Both the position numbers and the translations under genes were made by a program. From contig CAZYNH010000011.1 of the NCBI GenBank assembly GCA_964648295.1, forward strand, positions 1 to 64,000: a stretch of 64,000 nt of DNA. Reading direction: 5' to 3'. Within the stretch, counting starts at the first letter, position 1. Each line of letters opens with the position of its first letter. The notes under the pieces were generated by a model, which did not search any database, was not told where the DNA came from, and saw nothing but the letters and a program-made list of their open reading frames with translations. Source of the stretch: UBA4055 sp964648295. GTDB taxonomy: Bacteria; UBA4055. This document shows positions 8,603-18,034 of this stretch, in pieces.

Positions 8603-9865
8603 TTAGAAATACCCCTTCACGCTCAGGCTGAACCTGTTCAGAAGACCGCCGTATTCAGTCCTTTCCCCGCTGCCGGCAAAGACCGAGCAGTTTATATTTA
8701 AGAGGATGTTCGGGTGAAAAGCGTATTCGAGGGCGGGAACAAAAACGGCGGAACCGTCATCAGTGTTAATTGATGTCAGAATGGATGCCGTATAATCATT
8801 CAGAAATCTGTATGACAGATACGAGGCCGCGTAATTTTTACCGAGACCGGACATCGCTCCGCCCGTGAGTTTCAAAAAATCGTCCATCCCGTAGTCCTTG
8901 TATGAAATTTCTCCCAGTCCGTTATGATAGTATTCGGCAAGGAAATACAGGCCGCTTTTAAATGTATAGTCTATTCCTGCGGTGAATTGAATGTACAATG
9001 AATCGGTATCAGAAAACTCCATGCCTTGATATCTCGGATTGAAAACCGCGATCTCTCCGAAAATACCCGCATCGAAAAATGTCTCCCCCGCAAAATCGGC
9101 TCCGAGCATAAGTTTTTCGGGAAGTCCGAGAAGAGCCGCATCGTCCGAATAATCCCTGACGGCTGAAAATGAATATTCATACCTGCCGAGAACGGATTTC
9201 AGCCTCACTCCGTATTTCCAGTGCTCAAAATCGCTGCCGGGAGATGAAACAGCCTGAAAAGACGAATTGTCGCCGAAAAAGAACTGAAGTGAAACAGCGC
9301 TCACGCCGATCTTGGGGCTCTCGGGGCTTAACGGATCTTTTATGTTCCATATATCTGTCGGATTGAAGGCGTAACCTGTCCCCCACGCTATCTGCTGTTT
9401 TCCGAATGTGAGATCGGACTTCCCCGCATAAAGTTTTACCAGCGCTCTGTCAGTGACCAGTCTGTCTTTTGTATAAAATGACGAATAAGGTAAGTGAACG
9501 AAATATTTTGATGAGTAAAGGTCAAGAAGGTTCTGCAATATAAGCTGATCGGCCGGATCTAAAGAAGACATTGCTCCTTCTATCGACTGCTCAATGAGCC
9601 TGTCGTAAACACTTTTCTTTTTAAATCCGGAGAAAGGATCGAGAGGCTGAAGCGAATAATGATAGAGTAAATGCACTTCCACCTTTCCTTTGTCCGAAAC
9701 CTCGTAATTCCCCTCCAGCCTGAAAAGGGAATTGGCCGAGGTCGTTTCGTCTGAAGAAGCTGTAACCGACAGGGATGATTCAAGGTAACCCGACAGCTTA
9801 AGAGTGTCTTCCGCGGGCAAAACGCTTAGAACCGTAAGTAATACAATAACCGTTATCATCTTCAT
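8603..9865 (-). CDS. Outer-membrane beta-barrel protein linked to an RND/LolA cluster
   Basis: This 420-residue secreted protein has a Sec signal peptide (1-18, ending near LPAED). The mature part is rich in alternating hydrophobic and polar strands with aromatic belts, and it ends in phenylalanine (SVKGYF), as outer-membrane beta-barrels do. The segment LTFGKQQIAWGTGYAFNPTD near residue 160 is like the conserved core of DUF1302-type and alginate-export-type porins. Such porins often accompany an MMPL-type exporter and a LolA-like protein. It is the last gene of the operon, 15 bases after the LolA-like gene. It may receive or export the substrate of the system; that role is inferred only from context. 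Confidence 0.75.
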   Translation of the reverse strand: MKMITVIVLLTVLSVLPAEDTLKLSGYLESSLSVTASSDETTSANSLFRLEGNYEVSDKGKVEVHLLYHYSLQPLDPFSGFKKKSVYDRLIEQSIEGAMSSLDPADQLILQNLLDLYSSKYFVHLPYSSFYTKDRLVTDRALVKLYAGKSDLTFGKQQIAWGTGYAFNPTDIWNIKDPLSPESPKIGVSAVSLQFFFGDNSSFQAVSSPGSDFEHWKYGVRLKSVLGRYEYSFSAVRDYSDDAALLGLPEKLMLGADFAGETFFDAGIFGEIAVFNPRYQGMEFSDTDSLYIQFTAGIDYTFKSGLYFLAEYYHNGLGEISYKDYGMDDFLKLTGGAMSGLGKNYAASYLSYRFLNDYTASILTSINTDDGSAVFVPALEYAFHPNILLNINCSVFAGSGERTEYGGLLNRFSLSVKGYF

Positions 9866-9880
9866 TTTCTTCTCCGCGGA

Positions 9881-10618
9881 TTATCTGGTCAGCCCTCTTT
9901 CAGTGAACATATCGTCCGGCAGGTCTCTGTCGAACTCGACCGAAGAGGTTTTCATTACCGTTCTGGAATCTTTAAGAACATCCCTCATTTCAACTTCCCC
10001 CGCAGTCCAGTATCCCTGAACCTTCTTAATGTCGCGCGTTTCGAGTTTTTTCCACAAAGTTCCGGCCTTATCGTAAAATTCAGCCTGCACGGCGATAAAA
10101 TTCGATCTGTCTATCCATAAATAGAATTTTCCGTAGCTCTGATCTTTATTTTTGGCTTTAAATTCGATCTTATAACATTCCTTTCCGTTCCTAATCTCTT
10201 CTCCGGCGAGGCTGTAATCATAGTCCTTCCTGTTGTCCGAAAGCGACATATCGTCATAGGAAAAATCCGAATTGTTCGCAGACTGATTTTTCTGGTGCGA
10301 AGCTATTTTTCTCACCCTGTTGGTCCTGTTGGAATAGAACCAGATGTCGTCTCCCGAATTGAGCATGAGTACCTTCATTCCCTGTATCCTTTTCGGTTCG
10401 ATATACTCCATAAGCATCTTTTTGTTGCCGTCCTTCGCGTAAACTTTCATTACCGAAATTCTTACATCGCTGCCGGGAGAATATACTTCTTCGGTATTGA
10501 CGGATACCATGGTCTTAAAATTTTCATTGGCTTCGCTTTTATCGAGTATCTCATCGGCCGTCAGAGAGAACAGCAACGCCGTCCGTACGAGGATCAAATA
10601 TGTTATTATTCTTTTCAT
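9881..10618 (-). CDS. LolA-like outer-membrane lipoprotein-sorting protein
   Basis: This 245-residue periplasmic protein has a short signal peptide (about 1-20). It matches the LolA-like fold group annotated as outer-membrane lipoprotein-sorting protein. Visible features are the N-terminal helix ADEILDKSE, then KKMLMEYIEPKRIQGMKVL, a DDIWFYSN strand and a C-terminal DDMFTERGLTR. These proteins are thought to carry hydrophobic cargo across the periplasm and commonly sit beside RND/MMPL exporters. Here it lies between a PNGase F-like lipoprotein (9 bases upstream) and the beta-barrel protein. Cargo is unknown. Confidence 0.82.
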   Translation of the reverse strand: MKRIITYLILVRTALLFSLTADEILDKSEANENFKTMVSVNTEEVYSPGSDVRISVMKVYAKDGNKKMLMEYIEPKRIQGMKVLMLNSGDDIWFYSNRTNRVRKIASHQKNQSANNSDFSYDDMSLSDNRKDYDYSLAGEEIRNGKECYKIEFKAKNKDQSYGKFYLWIDRSNFIAVQAEFYDKAGTLWKKLETRDIKKVQGYWTAGEVEMRDVLKDSRTVMKTSSVEFDRDLPDDMFTERGLTR

Positions 10619-10627
10619 TTTCGACTC

Positions 10628-12592
10628 CTATTCCGGTTTTGAATATCTGAACCGCGTTTTGTAAAGCTCTTCATTGCCGCCCGTGACTGTAAATGTATAG
10701 ATCCCGAAAGGTTTTCCCTTCATGTCGTAATCAGCTTCTTTTTCCTTTGTAGTGCCCATATTATCTTCGAACACGGTCTTTCCCGTTTCCTGACTGTCTA
10801 TCTTTACTTTCACATCATATTCTTTGTTGGAGACATAGCTAAGCCTGATCTTTCCCGTAGTCCTTCTCGGGTACAGCCTGATCTGCCTTAATTCCGGATC
10901 TGCCGGCTCGGGATCTCTGCCGATCTTAAAATCATAAGAAAAACCCGATCCGCAATCCGGTTCGAACAGCTTGATAATATTACCGTCTTTATCTGAAAGT
11001 CTCGCTTCTCCCCCGCCGGATTCAGGGTGCGCCCAGAATTCGAGCCCGTCTCCGCTTTCGTCAGTTAATATCAGCCTGTATGCTCCCGGCTCAAGATCCA
11101 GCGTGTCTTTTATAACGGCATCGGGCTTTAATGATCCCGCCTCGCTTTGTTTTACGATCAGACCTTCCTTCAAAAGCATCCATGAATTTTCTTCGGGCTT
11201 ATTGTTAGTTCTGATATAAAAAACCAGCGGTGATGAATGAACGGGCGGGGATGTGAATCTGACTGTAAGATCGTTATCATGATCGTATTCGTCTATTTCC
11301 GAGTTGGACATATAGGCTTTGACCGTAAAATCATTTTTTCCCCGAACGGAATTAATCTCACCGGGCAGTTTTACGGCCGCTGTCTCATTGAATTTCAATT
11401 CACCTTTCCAGTCCAGCGTTCTGAAAGGAAAACCCTCCGTGCCGTAATCTATTTTGAGTGACCTGACCGTGTTCTTTCCGCTGTTTTTTATTACCGCCTC
11501 AGCTCCGTAAGAAGCGGGATTTTTTCTGGAAAACAGCCCTTTATCCGAAGGCACTATGATATCCCTGACCGTCACATCGTTTTTCAGGCGCGGTTCTTTA
11601 TACTGCACCAGGTACGCGCTGATCACCTGAGCGCCGTTGTTCTCCGTTTCGGCGGTATACGGCTCCATGACAAAATTTACGGTATGCTTTCCGGCCGGCC
11701 TGACCTGCAGATCTATATTCTCAGCGTTCACAATTTCGCCCGGGCACCAGTTCGCCCTGTCGTAGATCCATGTGCCGGCCTGCGGATAAAGCGGGTTCTC
11801 TCCGCATTTCTTCCACATCCTCCTTTTCTGAACAAGCTCTCCGTCAAGGTACAGCTCCCGCCACCTGTCGCAGAATTCCCCGCAGTTGTCCGGCCTGTCC
11901 ATCCCGTGCCCGGTCTGTATCACCCTCAGCCTCGCCTGCGATACTTCGGGATGCCCCGTGAACGATACCGGCTTTATCTGGCTCTCTATCGGGTTAGCCG
12001 CGCTGCCGTAAACAAAATGATCGTTGTATATCTGCGTGACCGAAAGGATCTCGGCGGCCGGCTTTCCCGTTGTAAATTCGAACGCGACAGTTACGATCCA
12101 TCCTCTGTCGGTGTTAGCCTCGTAACCCGTATGAACAAAAGTGATAAGACAGCTGTCGCGCAGAACGGGCGAAAAATCTGTAACATCCTCCTCCCATGTA
12201 AAAGACCATTTTCCGTCAAAGAACCACCCGTACGGGGTGATCAGCCTCGAAAGTTCCCATCCCAGGCTGTCGGTTTTTTCCCCTCCGGACCTTTCCAGAA
12301 CTATCCTGTCCGAATAATCCCACTCCCCGCACTTCAAAGACTCGGGGCAAGAAAAAGTCACCTTCATCGTAATATTTCTTATCTCTTCGGCCTTATCCGG
12401 GAACACCGCCCATTTCGGATAATATTTTACACCCTTCGATGGATCCGTGATCACGAATTCCTTATCGTGGGAGAGAACTGTCTTTTTTACAGGCCGGGGT
12501 TCTTTGCATGAGCAGCAGTTTAGCAAAAATGCCGTCAGCACTACTATTCCTAAATTTAACAACATCGATAATCTCATTTTGTCATTTTTCAT
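10628..12592 (-). CDS. PNGase F-like lipoprotein with T9SS-like C-terminal domain
   Basis: This 654-residue exported protein resembles peptide-N4-(N-acetyl-beta-glucosaminyl)asparagine amidase F, which cuts N-glycans from asparagine. Diagnostic matches are KCGEWDYSD at 87-95 (Asp92 equals catalytic Asp60 of the Elizabethkingia enzyme), RLITPYGWF, NCGEFC at 236-241 (Glu239 equals Glu206) and DRANWCPG at 278-285. I could not place the third acidic residue (Glu118) with confidence. The N-terminus has a hydrophobic stretch ending LLNCCSC, a plausible but atypical lipobox. Residues 340-450 look like an Ig-like CARDB fold. Residues 568-654 resemble a type IX secretion sorting domain (YPRRTTGK in place of PNPTTGK, then PFGIYTFTV). 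The start overlaps the exporter stop by 4 bases. Confidence 0.82.
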   Translation of the reverse strand: MKNDKMRLSMLLNLGIVVLTAFLLNCCSCKEPRPVKKTVLSHDKEFVITDPSKGVKYYPKWAVFPDKAEEIRNITMKVTFSCPESLKCGEWDYSDRIVLERSGGEKTDSLGWELSRLITPYGWFFDGKWSFTWEEDVTDFSPVLRDSCLITFVHTGYEANTDRGWIVTVAFEFTTGKPAAEILSVTQIYNDHFVYGSAANPIESQIKPVSFTGHPEVSQARLRVIQTGHGMDRPDNCGEFCDRWRELYLDGELVQKRRMWKKCGENPLYPQAGTWIYDRANWCPGEIVNAENIDLQVRPAGKHTVNFVMEPYTAETENNGAQVISAYLVQYKEPRLKNDVTVRDIIVPSDKGLFSRKNPASYGAEAVIKNSGKNTVRSLKIDYGTEGFPFRTLDWKGELKFNETAAVKLPGEINSVRGKNDFTVKAYMSNSEIDEYDHDNDLTVRFTSPPVHSSPLVFYIRTNNKPEENSWMLLKEGLIVKQSEAGSLKPDAVIKDTLDLEPGAYRLILTDESGDGLEFWAHPESGGGEARLSDKDGNIIKLFEPDCGSGFSYDFKIGRDPEPADPELRQIRLYPRRTTGKIRLSYVSNKEYDVKVKIDSQETGKTVFEDNMGTTKEKEADYDMKGKPFGIYTFTVTGGNEELYKTRFRYSKPE

Positions 12593-15453
12593 AATTTCAT
12601 TTCTCCGTTCCCGTTTTTCCTCATTTTATCCCTTAAAGAGATCAGCGCGGGCAGAAGGAAGGCGGAACTTATAAAGCACGACCCTACTCCCAGTGCGAGG
12701 ACAGTGCCCATGCTGGCGAGACCTCTGTGCGTGGCAAGTCCGATCGAACCGAAGCTTATCATGGTAGTCAGCGAAGTAAGAAGTATAGCTTTGCCGGTGA
12801 ATTTCGTTACTTTTGAGATGGAATTTCTACCTTCTATCACATAGCGGTGAAGCATGTGCACCCCGTCATCTATGCCTATTCCTATTATTATCGGGAGCGC
12901 CATGTAGTTGTTGATGTTCAGCTTCATTCCGAGAATATACATTAATCCAAGCATCCATACAGTGCCGATCGAAAGGGGAACGAGCGCCATCAGCGTAAGT
13001 TTGATCGATCGGAAATCGAGGATTAGAAGAATGATTATGACGATCGTGCCGAATAAAATCGCCTTTGAACCTTTTTCTTTCATAATGTCTATAAACATAA
13101 GCATTAGTACCGGAAGACCCGTTATATTCGGATCTATATCGGAAGTCTGTTCGTAGAACCTTTTCAGATTTCTTTCTTCCCAGATATTGTTCTTTGGATA
13201 TATCGAGATCAGAAATCTGCCGGATTCTTCATTATAATACCTGTCTTTGATATTGGACGGCAGATTATCGAAAGAAACTATTGCGGTATCGGAGATATCA
13301 TACAGCAATTGCCTGAGTTCAGGCACATAGGCTTTCTGGAAGGAGGAGAGTTTTTCGGGCGCGTCTGATTGCGATACAAGTCTGTCGCGGAACGCGAGTA
13401 TTTTACTCTCATCGTCTTTTCTGCCTGCGATCTCATCGGTTTTCGTTACGATCTTGTTCTTTTCGCCTTTACCCATAACAGACAACTCGCCAATCTCAAC
13501 AAAATTATAATGAAGCCTTTCAAGTTCTCCTGCTATGAGTTCAATAACTTCCAGGTTATACTCATCTTTCACCTCCAGAGACTTGATCCTGTCCCTGTAG
13601 TCAAGAAGATAAGGCTGATTCTTTCTCTGTTCCTCTTCAGTCTGAAAGAATTCCGTTACGCAGTCGATACGGCCTATCAGTCCCGTTTTGTCCGCGAGTT
13701 TTTTGATCTCTTTGACCTTTAACCTTGCGGAATCGGGATCATTTACGGTGAACATGGCGAAATCGGGCGATATCTCGAATTTCTCCAGTATTTCATCCTG
13801 GGCGATTATCGCCGGCATGCCCTCCGGTTCGAGCTTGGTCATGTCATACTCGTATTCGAGCACATACGCGCCGTAAACGGACAGCAGGGTCAGGGTTATA
13901 GCCGTTACTATCACCGATATAATATATGATTTATGATCGGCCAACTTTCCGATCTTTTCCATGAAATGGAACTGCATGAATTCGGATACGGCGCGGACAG
14001 GCTTTTTTGAAACGATCCTGCCGACCGTCTCGTAAAGCGGCCTGATGAACGGCTTTTTCCTGCTTTCCCTTACAATAAGTGCCGGAAGAAGGACGAACAT
14101 CGCGGCGAGCGTGGTCAGCATGCCTGTTCCCATCGCAAAACCCATTTCTCCGAACGCCCTGAACCCGAGGAACAGGAGAGTGAAGAAAACCATCGCCGTA
14201 GTGAGCCCGCCGGTAAGTACGCCGTTCCCTACGGTAAAGTACATAGTCTTTATAGCCTCTTCCGGATCTTTTCCGTGATCGAGAGCATCTCTGTATCCGG
14301 AAAGAAAATGTATGGCAAAATCAATACCTAGACCCACGAGCATGACCCCGAACGCTGCTGACATCGTATTGAGGTATTTCAGAGTTACCGCAAGCAGACC
14401 GGCTACCCAGATAATTGAGACTGTGAGCGTCAGAATGGAGAAGAACGGATTTTTCCACGATCTGAAAGAGCTTACCACGATGACCATTACGACCAGAAGC
14501 GCTATAAGGGTGGACCATCCGAAATCGTTCATTATAGCTTCCTGTTCCTGATAGCCGATCACAGGAGTTCCCGCCAGGCCGAATTCGAGGTCGGGAAATC
14601 TTTTTGCGATCTCTTCCATTCTCTCCGTGACTATTCCGCTCATTATAAGCTGATTGTCGAAATCTTCAGTACTGACGGTCGGGATAAGGCTCATTAGAAG
14701 CATCTCCCTGTCGGGCGAGAACAGAAATTCGTCCCCTGTGACCAGTTTTGAAATATTTTCTCTGACCTTAACGGTATCCTCATCGGAAAGAAAACCGTCG
14801 AAAGATGAAATTAAGCTGTAGATATTATTCAGTCCGGCTACAGCCTGCGCCTCACCGTCAATGGATTTCAGATTATCGCTGTCCCCCACGAATTCTGCTT
14901 CAAAATTATCGTTAATGTTCTTAAGTATCCCGTAAAGTTCAAGGTCCGCAAACATTCCCGTAAAATTCTTCAGATCTTTATTCTTCTGAATGATAGCGCC
15001 GTGCTTTTTAAAAAAATCAGTGTCGAGCTTTGAGTCCACCCTTCTGATAAAATTTACAGTATCGTATTGAACCCCTTCCACAGGCATCTGTTTTTTGAAT
15101 ATTTTCCATCTCTGGATCACAGAAATGTCCTGTCCGCTTGAAGGCTGTATATGTTCAACCGCCGAAAGCTCGCGCGCAATGTGCTCTGATGCCTCTATCA
15201 TCCTTTTTTCATTCTTTTCCGCGCTTTTGACAGTTATCATTATCTGAGCATCGGAAGTGAAATTCTCGACGATCTTAATAAATGAATTTACCTGCGGAAT
15301 ATCGTCAGGCATCATGTCCGCAAGACGGTTCCTTATTCCCAGCCCTGTAACCAGATAGAGATTCAGAAGCGTGACAGCGAGAATAAACAGAAGAACCTTG
15401 CCATTATGTTTTATGATAAGCTTTGCAAGTATCGAGTAGAGTCTTTCTCTCAT
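12589..15453 (-). CDS. RND superfamily exporter, MMPL/HAE3 type
   Basis: This 954-residue inner-membrane transporter has the duplicated RND layout: one membrane helix, a large periplasmic domain and a five-helix bundle, repeated twice. The motif pair GLGIDFAIH (first half) and GIGIDDGVH (second half) marks the proton-relay helix of MMPL and HAE3 proteins, and only the second half has the double aspartate. Family members such as HpnN export lipids or hydrophobic compounds to the outer membrane. Here it is followed by a PNGase-like lipoprotein, a LolA-like carrier and a beta-barrel protein, which supports a role in moving hydrophobic or lipid-anchored cargo outward. The 3' end overlaps the PNGase-like gene by 4 bases. 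Confidence 0.9.
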   Translation of the reverse strand: MRERLYSILAKLIIKHNGKVLLFILAVTLLNLYLVTGLGIRNRLADMMPDDIPQVNSFIKIVENFTSDAQIMITVKSAEKNEKRMIEASEHIARELSAVEHIQPSSGQDISVIQRWKIFKKQMPVEGVQYDTVNFIRRVDSKLDTDFFKKHGAIIQKNKDLKNFTGMFADLELYGILKNINDNFEAEFVGDSDNLKSIDGEAQAVAGLNNIYSLISSFDGFLSDEDTVKVRENISKLVTGDEFLFSPDREMLLMSLIPTVSTEDFDNQLIMSGIVTERMEEIAKRFPDLEFGLAGTPVIGYQEQEAIMNDFGWSTLIALLVVMVIVVSSFRSWKNPFFSILTLTVSIIWVAGLLAVTLKYLNTMSAAFGVMLVGLGIDFAIHFLSGYRDALDHGKDPEEAIKTMYFTVGNGVLTGGLTTAMVFFTLLFLGFRAFGEMGFAMGTGMLTTLAAMFVLLPALIVRESRKKPFIRPLYETVGRIVSKKPVRAVSEFMQFHFMEKIGKLADHKSYIISVIVTAITLTLLSVYGAYVLEYEYDMTKLEPEGMPAIIAQDEILEKFEISPDFAMFTVNDPDSARLKVKEIKKLADKTGLIGRIDCVTEFFQTEEEQRKNQPYLLDYRDRIKSLEVKDEYNLEVIELIAGELERLHYNFVEIGELSVMGKGEKNKIVTKTDEIAGRKDDESKILAFRDRLVSQSDAPEKLSSFQKAYVPELRQLLYDISDTAIVSFDNLPSNIKDRYYNEESGRFLISIYPKNNIWEERNLKRFYEQTSDIDPNITGLPVLMLMFIDIMKEKGSKAILFGTIVIIILLILDFRSIKLTLMALVPLSIGTVWMLGLMYILGMKLNINNYMALPIIIGIGIDDGVHMLHRYVIEGRNSISKVTKFTGKAILLTSLTTMISFGSIGLATHRGLASMGTVLALGVGSCFISSAFLLPALISLRDKMRKNGNGEMKL

Positions 15454-15463
15454 CTTTTTTCCT

Positions 15464-17188
15464 TTACGACTGAACGGCAGTCTGTGCCCTGATGAGATCT
15501 CTTAAAGTAACGATCCCGCATATCTTTCCGTTTTCTCTGCTGATCACGGTAAGCACATAAAAATCGTATTCGATGAATCTGTTCCCGATCGCTTTAAGAC
15601 TTTCGTCGGAATAACATGTTCCGGCCTTATGTACATCGGGCAGAACTTTATTTTTAACCGAGGACTGCATCTCGCCGCGGCCCAGCATCCCCTCCAGCTT
15701 ACCGTTTATTATCAGCGGGAAAGCTTTGTAGGGATATGACTCGAGACATGTTTGGATATCTTTCAGTGATAAATTACTTACAGAGGCTATTTTGGGGTTC
15801 GCGATCACGGAAATAGGAAGATTCTGCCATCCCTGAAGATCAACCGGCGGCCTTATCTTATGTAATTCGTGACCGTCCTGAATAAGCAGAGCCTCATAAA
15901 AATTCATGTGCGAGAATTTTTTGGCTACCGCCTGGCTTATTATTATTCCTATCATGAGCGCAGGCACAAGTTCGAACTGGTGGGTCATTTCAAATACTAT
16001 GAGACCCGAAGTGAGAGGCGCATGGAGTAAAGCTCCAAGGTAGGCGCTCATACCTACGGCGGCAAGCACGATCTGGTCTTCCGGTGTTAAAGGCAGCCAT
16101 ATTCCCGCGATACCTCCGATGAAGAACCCGCAGAATGCGCCTATGAACAGAGATGGCGCGAATATACCGCCGCAACCTCCGAAACTGTAGCTGGCGAATG
16201 TCGCTATAATCTTTCCGGCCATAAGCACACCCGCGACCTTCCATACGATACGGTTGCTCATCGCGTCCGAAAGATCCTCGTATCCAAGCCCGAATATCCC
16301 GGTCTTATCGGTGATCAGAAATACAGCAACACCTACAGCCCATGTGATCAGACCGCCGAAAAGCGGCATAAGCCATGCGGGAATCTGTTTTTGTTTTTTA
16401 AACCTCATCCTGTACCTGAGAGTCGATTCCTGAAAGACCGATGCCAGATATGATGATGCCGCCGCGACGAACGGAACTGCAGCGTAGTGGAACCAGCTTA
16501 TATTCTCGATCGAGGGTAAAGAAAAGGACGGCTGTCTTCCAAGCAAAGCGTAAACCACGAAAGCTCCAATGACCGAAGAAAGAACAACTCTTCCCAGGTA
16601 TTTGTTGTTTAGGTCGCCCACTATCTCTTCAATAACGAAACTTATAGCGGCCAGCGGTGTGTTGAAAGCGGCCGCCAGACCTGCTGAAGCTCCTATGAGG
16701 CTGGATGCCCTCCTGTTCCTCGGATTGTTTTTCAGAAATCCGTCAAGATTCGATGCTACACCGCTGCCGATAAATACCGACGGTCCCTCCCTTCCGAGGC
16801 TGTTCCCACCCCCGATGCTGATCACTCCGGCCAAAAATTTTATGATCGTCGATCTTAGCGGAATATAACCCATCTCTTTCCAGTAGCTGGCCTTGACCTG
16901 AGGTATACCGCTGCCTGCGGACTCTGGGCTGAGTACGAACAGCAGGAAACCTACTATAAGCGAAGTTACCGAGATCAGAATAAAACTCGCCACGATGAAA
17001 TATACTTTTGATTCTTCAGCAAAACTGAGATATGTTATTGCGAACACTTTCTTTATCGCGAACATGAAAAGGACGGCTGACAGGGCGGCTGAAACGCTCA
17101 GGAAAACCGTTACGATTATCTGTCTTGTATTATCGGGAAGTTTCTCCAGGATTGCAGAAGTCGCTCTTTTTATACCGTTGAGATCCAT
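15464..17188 (-). CDS. ClC-type H+/Cl- exchanger with C-terminal CBS domains
   Basis: This 574-residue membrane protein belongs to the ClC family. Chloride-binding and gating motifs are GSGIPQV at 92-98 and GREGP at 132-136, where Glu134 is the external gating glutamate. Glu188 in FVIEE (184-188) matches the internal proton glutamate of E. coli ClC, so it should work as a 2Cl-/H+ antiporter and not a channel. The third motif GGIFAPSLFIGAF and the tyrosine-bearing NFYEALL segment are also present. Residues from about 455 on form a pair of CBS domains, which usually bind adenine nucleotides. It sits 10 bases before the exporter gene. Confidence 0.92.
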   Translation of the reverse strand: MDLNGIKRATSAILEKLPDNTRQIIVTVFLSVSAALSAVLFMFAIKKVFAITYLSFAEESKVYFIVASFILISVTSLIVGFLLFVLSPESAGSGIPQVKASYWKEMGYIPLRSTIIKFLAGVISIGGGNSLGREGPSVFIGSGVASNLDGFLKNNPRNRRASSLIGASAGLAAAFNTPLAAISFVIEEIVGDLNNKYLGRVVLSSVIGAFVVYALLGRQPSFSLPSIENISWFHYAAVPFVAAASSYLASVFQESTLRYRMRFKKQKQIPAWLMPLFGGLITWAVGVAVFLITDKTGIFGLGYEDLSDAMSNRIVWKVAGVLMAGKIIATFASYSFGGCGGIFAPSLFIGAFCGFFIGGIAGIWLPLTPEDQIVLAAVGMSAYLGALLHAPLTSGLIVFEMTHQFELVPALMIGIIISQAVAKKFSHMNFYEALLIQDGHELHKIRPPVDLQGWQNLPISVIANPKIASVSNLSLKDIQTCLESYPYKAFPLIINGKLEGMLGRGEMQSSVKNKVLPDVHKAGTCYSDESLKAIGNRFIEYDFYVLTVISRENGKICGIVTLRDLIRAQTAVQS

Positions 17189-17197
17189 AAGTTCAAA

Positions 17198-17908
17198 TTA
17201 ATCCAGTAAGTTCAATATTTCTTCCCAGCTTGAGACAGTAACGTCCGCAGTCGTATCTTTTTCATCTTCGCTTCTGAAACCTGTATAAAGAATTGCTTTC
17301 ATGCCAGAGTCTCTGGCTCCTGAAATATCCTTGCTTTCCCTGTCGCCGATATGGACCATTTCATCGGTACGGCAGCCGGCTTTCTCTGCCGCCAGGAAAA
17401 ATGCTCTTATATCAGGCTTGGAATATCCGGTTTCATCGGAAAACACCGCATAACTGAAAATATCCAGCATATTCAATTTTTTCAAAGCGTTCCTTATTTC
17501 CCTTCCCGGTTCGAAACCTGTATCTGAAATTATAACAAGTTTATATTTCCCGGAAAGTTTTCTCAGAGCTTTTTCAATTCCGCTTTCGATCTTAAAATAC
17601 TTTTCGGTGATCAGTTTTTCATTAAACTCCACCAGCGTATTAAAATCATCTGATCTAAGTTCATAGCCGACGAGTTTCTCGATGTGTCTGAACATTTCAG
17701 GCGTTGTTGGAGTCCTTCTGTGATTATGCCATATATCCTCGAAATGATCGTAAACCGATCTCATAAGCATTCTCGAAGTACCTTCGCTCACATCGTATTT
17801 TCTGAATATCCCGTATGAATGGCTAACCCTTTCCTCGAATATCTCTTGCGTAAAAGGATAGAGCGATATCGTATCCCAGAAATCTACGCTTATAGCTTTT
17901 ACTCTCAA
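17198..17908 (-). CDS. HAD superfamily hydrolase (HAD-IA type)
   Basis: This is a haloacid dehalogenase-type phosphatase. Motif I is VDFWDT, motif II is IISDTGF, motif III is the lysine in YSKPD, and motif IV is HIGDRESKDISGA. The helical cap between motifs I and II fits subfamily IA. The open frame extends to TTG at 17950. The -10 box of the best promoter overlaps that region, however, and a second TTG at 17908 has AAGG 6 bases upstream, so I place the start there (236 residues) and regard 17950 as the alternative. It is the first gene of the six-gene operon that ends with the beta-barrel protein. Substrate is unknown. Confidence 0.8.
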   Translation of the reverse strand: MRVKAISVDFWDTISLYPFTQEIFEERVSHSYGIFRKYDVSEGTSRMLMRSVYDHFEDIWHNHRRTPTTPEMFRHIEKLVGYELRSDDFNTLVEFNEKLITEKYFKIESGIEKALRKLSGKYKLVIISDTGFEPGREIRNALKKLNMLDIFSYAVFSDETGYSKPDIRAFFLAAEKAGCRTDEMVHIGDRESKDISGARDSGMKAILYTGFRSEDEKDTTADVTVSSWEEILNLLD

Positions 17909-17939
17909 AACGATCCTTGCATCATCTTCTTTCCGGTTA

Positions 17940-17968
17940 AATATATGCAATTAATTTTACACTATCAA
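17940..17968 (-). promoter_or_regulatory. Predicted promoter of the HAD-ClC-RND-PNGase operon
   Basis: On the minus strand TTGATA (17963-17968) and TATATT (17940-17945) are separated by 17 bases and followed by TA. Transcription would start near 17933, downstream of the TTG at 17950, which supports the internal TTG at 17908 as the real start. Confidence 0.5.
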
Positions 17969-17982
17969 GTAATACAAATATC

Positions 17983-18011
17983 TTGCAGAAAATAATGTTT
18001 TTGGCTAAATT
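17983..18011 (+). promoter_or_regulatory. Predicted promoter of the + strand HAD gene
   Basis: TTGCAG (17983-17988), 17 bases, TAAATT (18006-18011), followed by TG. TAAATTTG fits the Bacteroidota -7 pattern TAnnTTTG. The predicted start near 18018 leaves a leader of about 17 bases with GGCGGGG just before the ATG at 18035. Confidence 0.55.
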
Positions 18012-18034
18012 TGCACAAAAAACGGCGGGGATCG

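Noticed and set aside
11684..12511. 275-codon plus-strand frame opposite the PNGase F-like gene
   Set aside because: It lies within a gene with clear catalytic motifs on the other strand; its translation shows no family features.
18011..18034. TTG at 18011 as the start of the + strand HAD gene
   Set aside because: The codon overlaps the predicted -10 box and has no ribosome binding site; ATG at 18035 has GGCGGGG.
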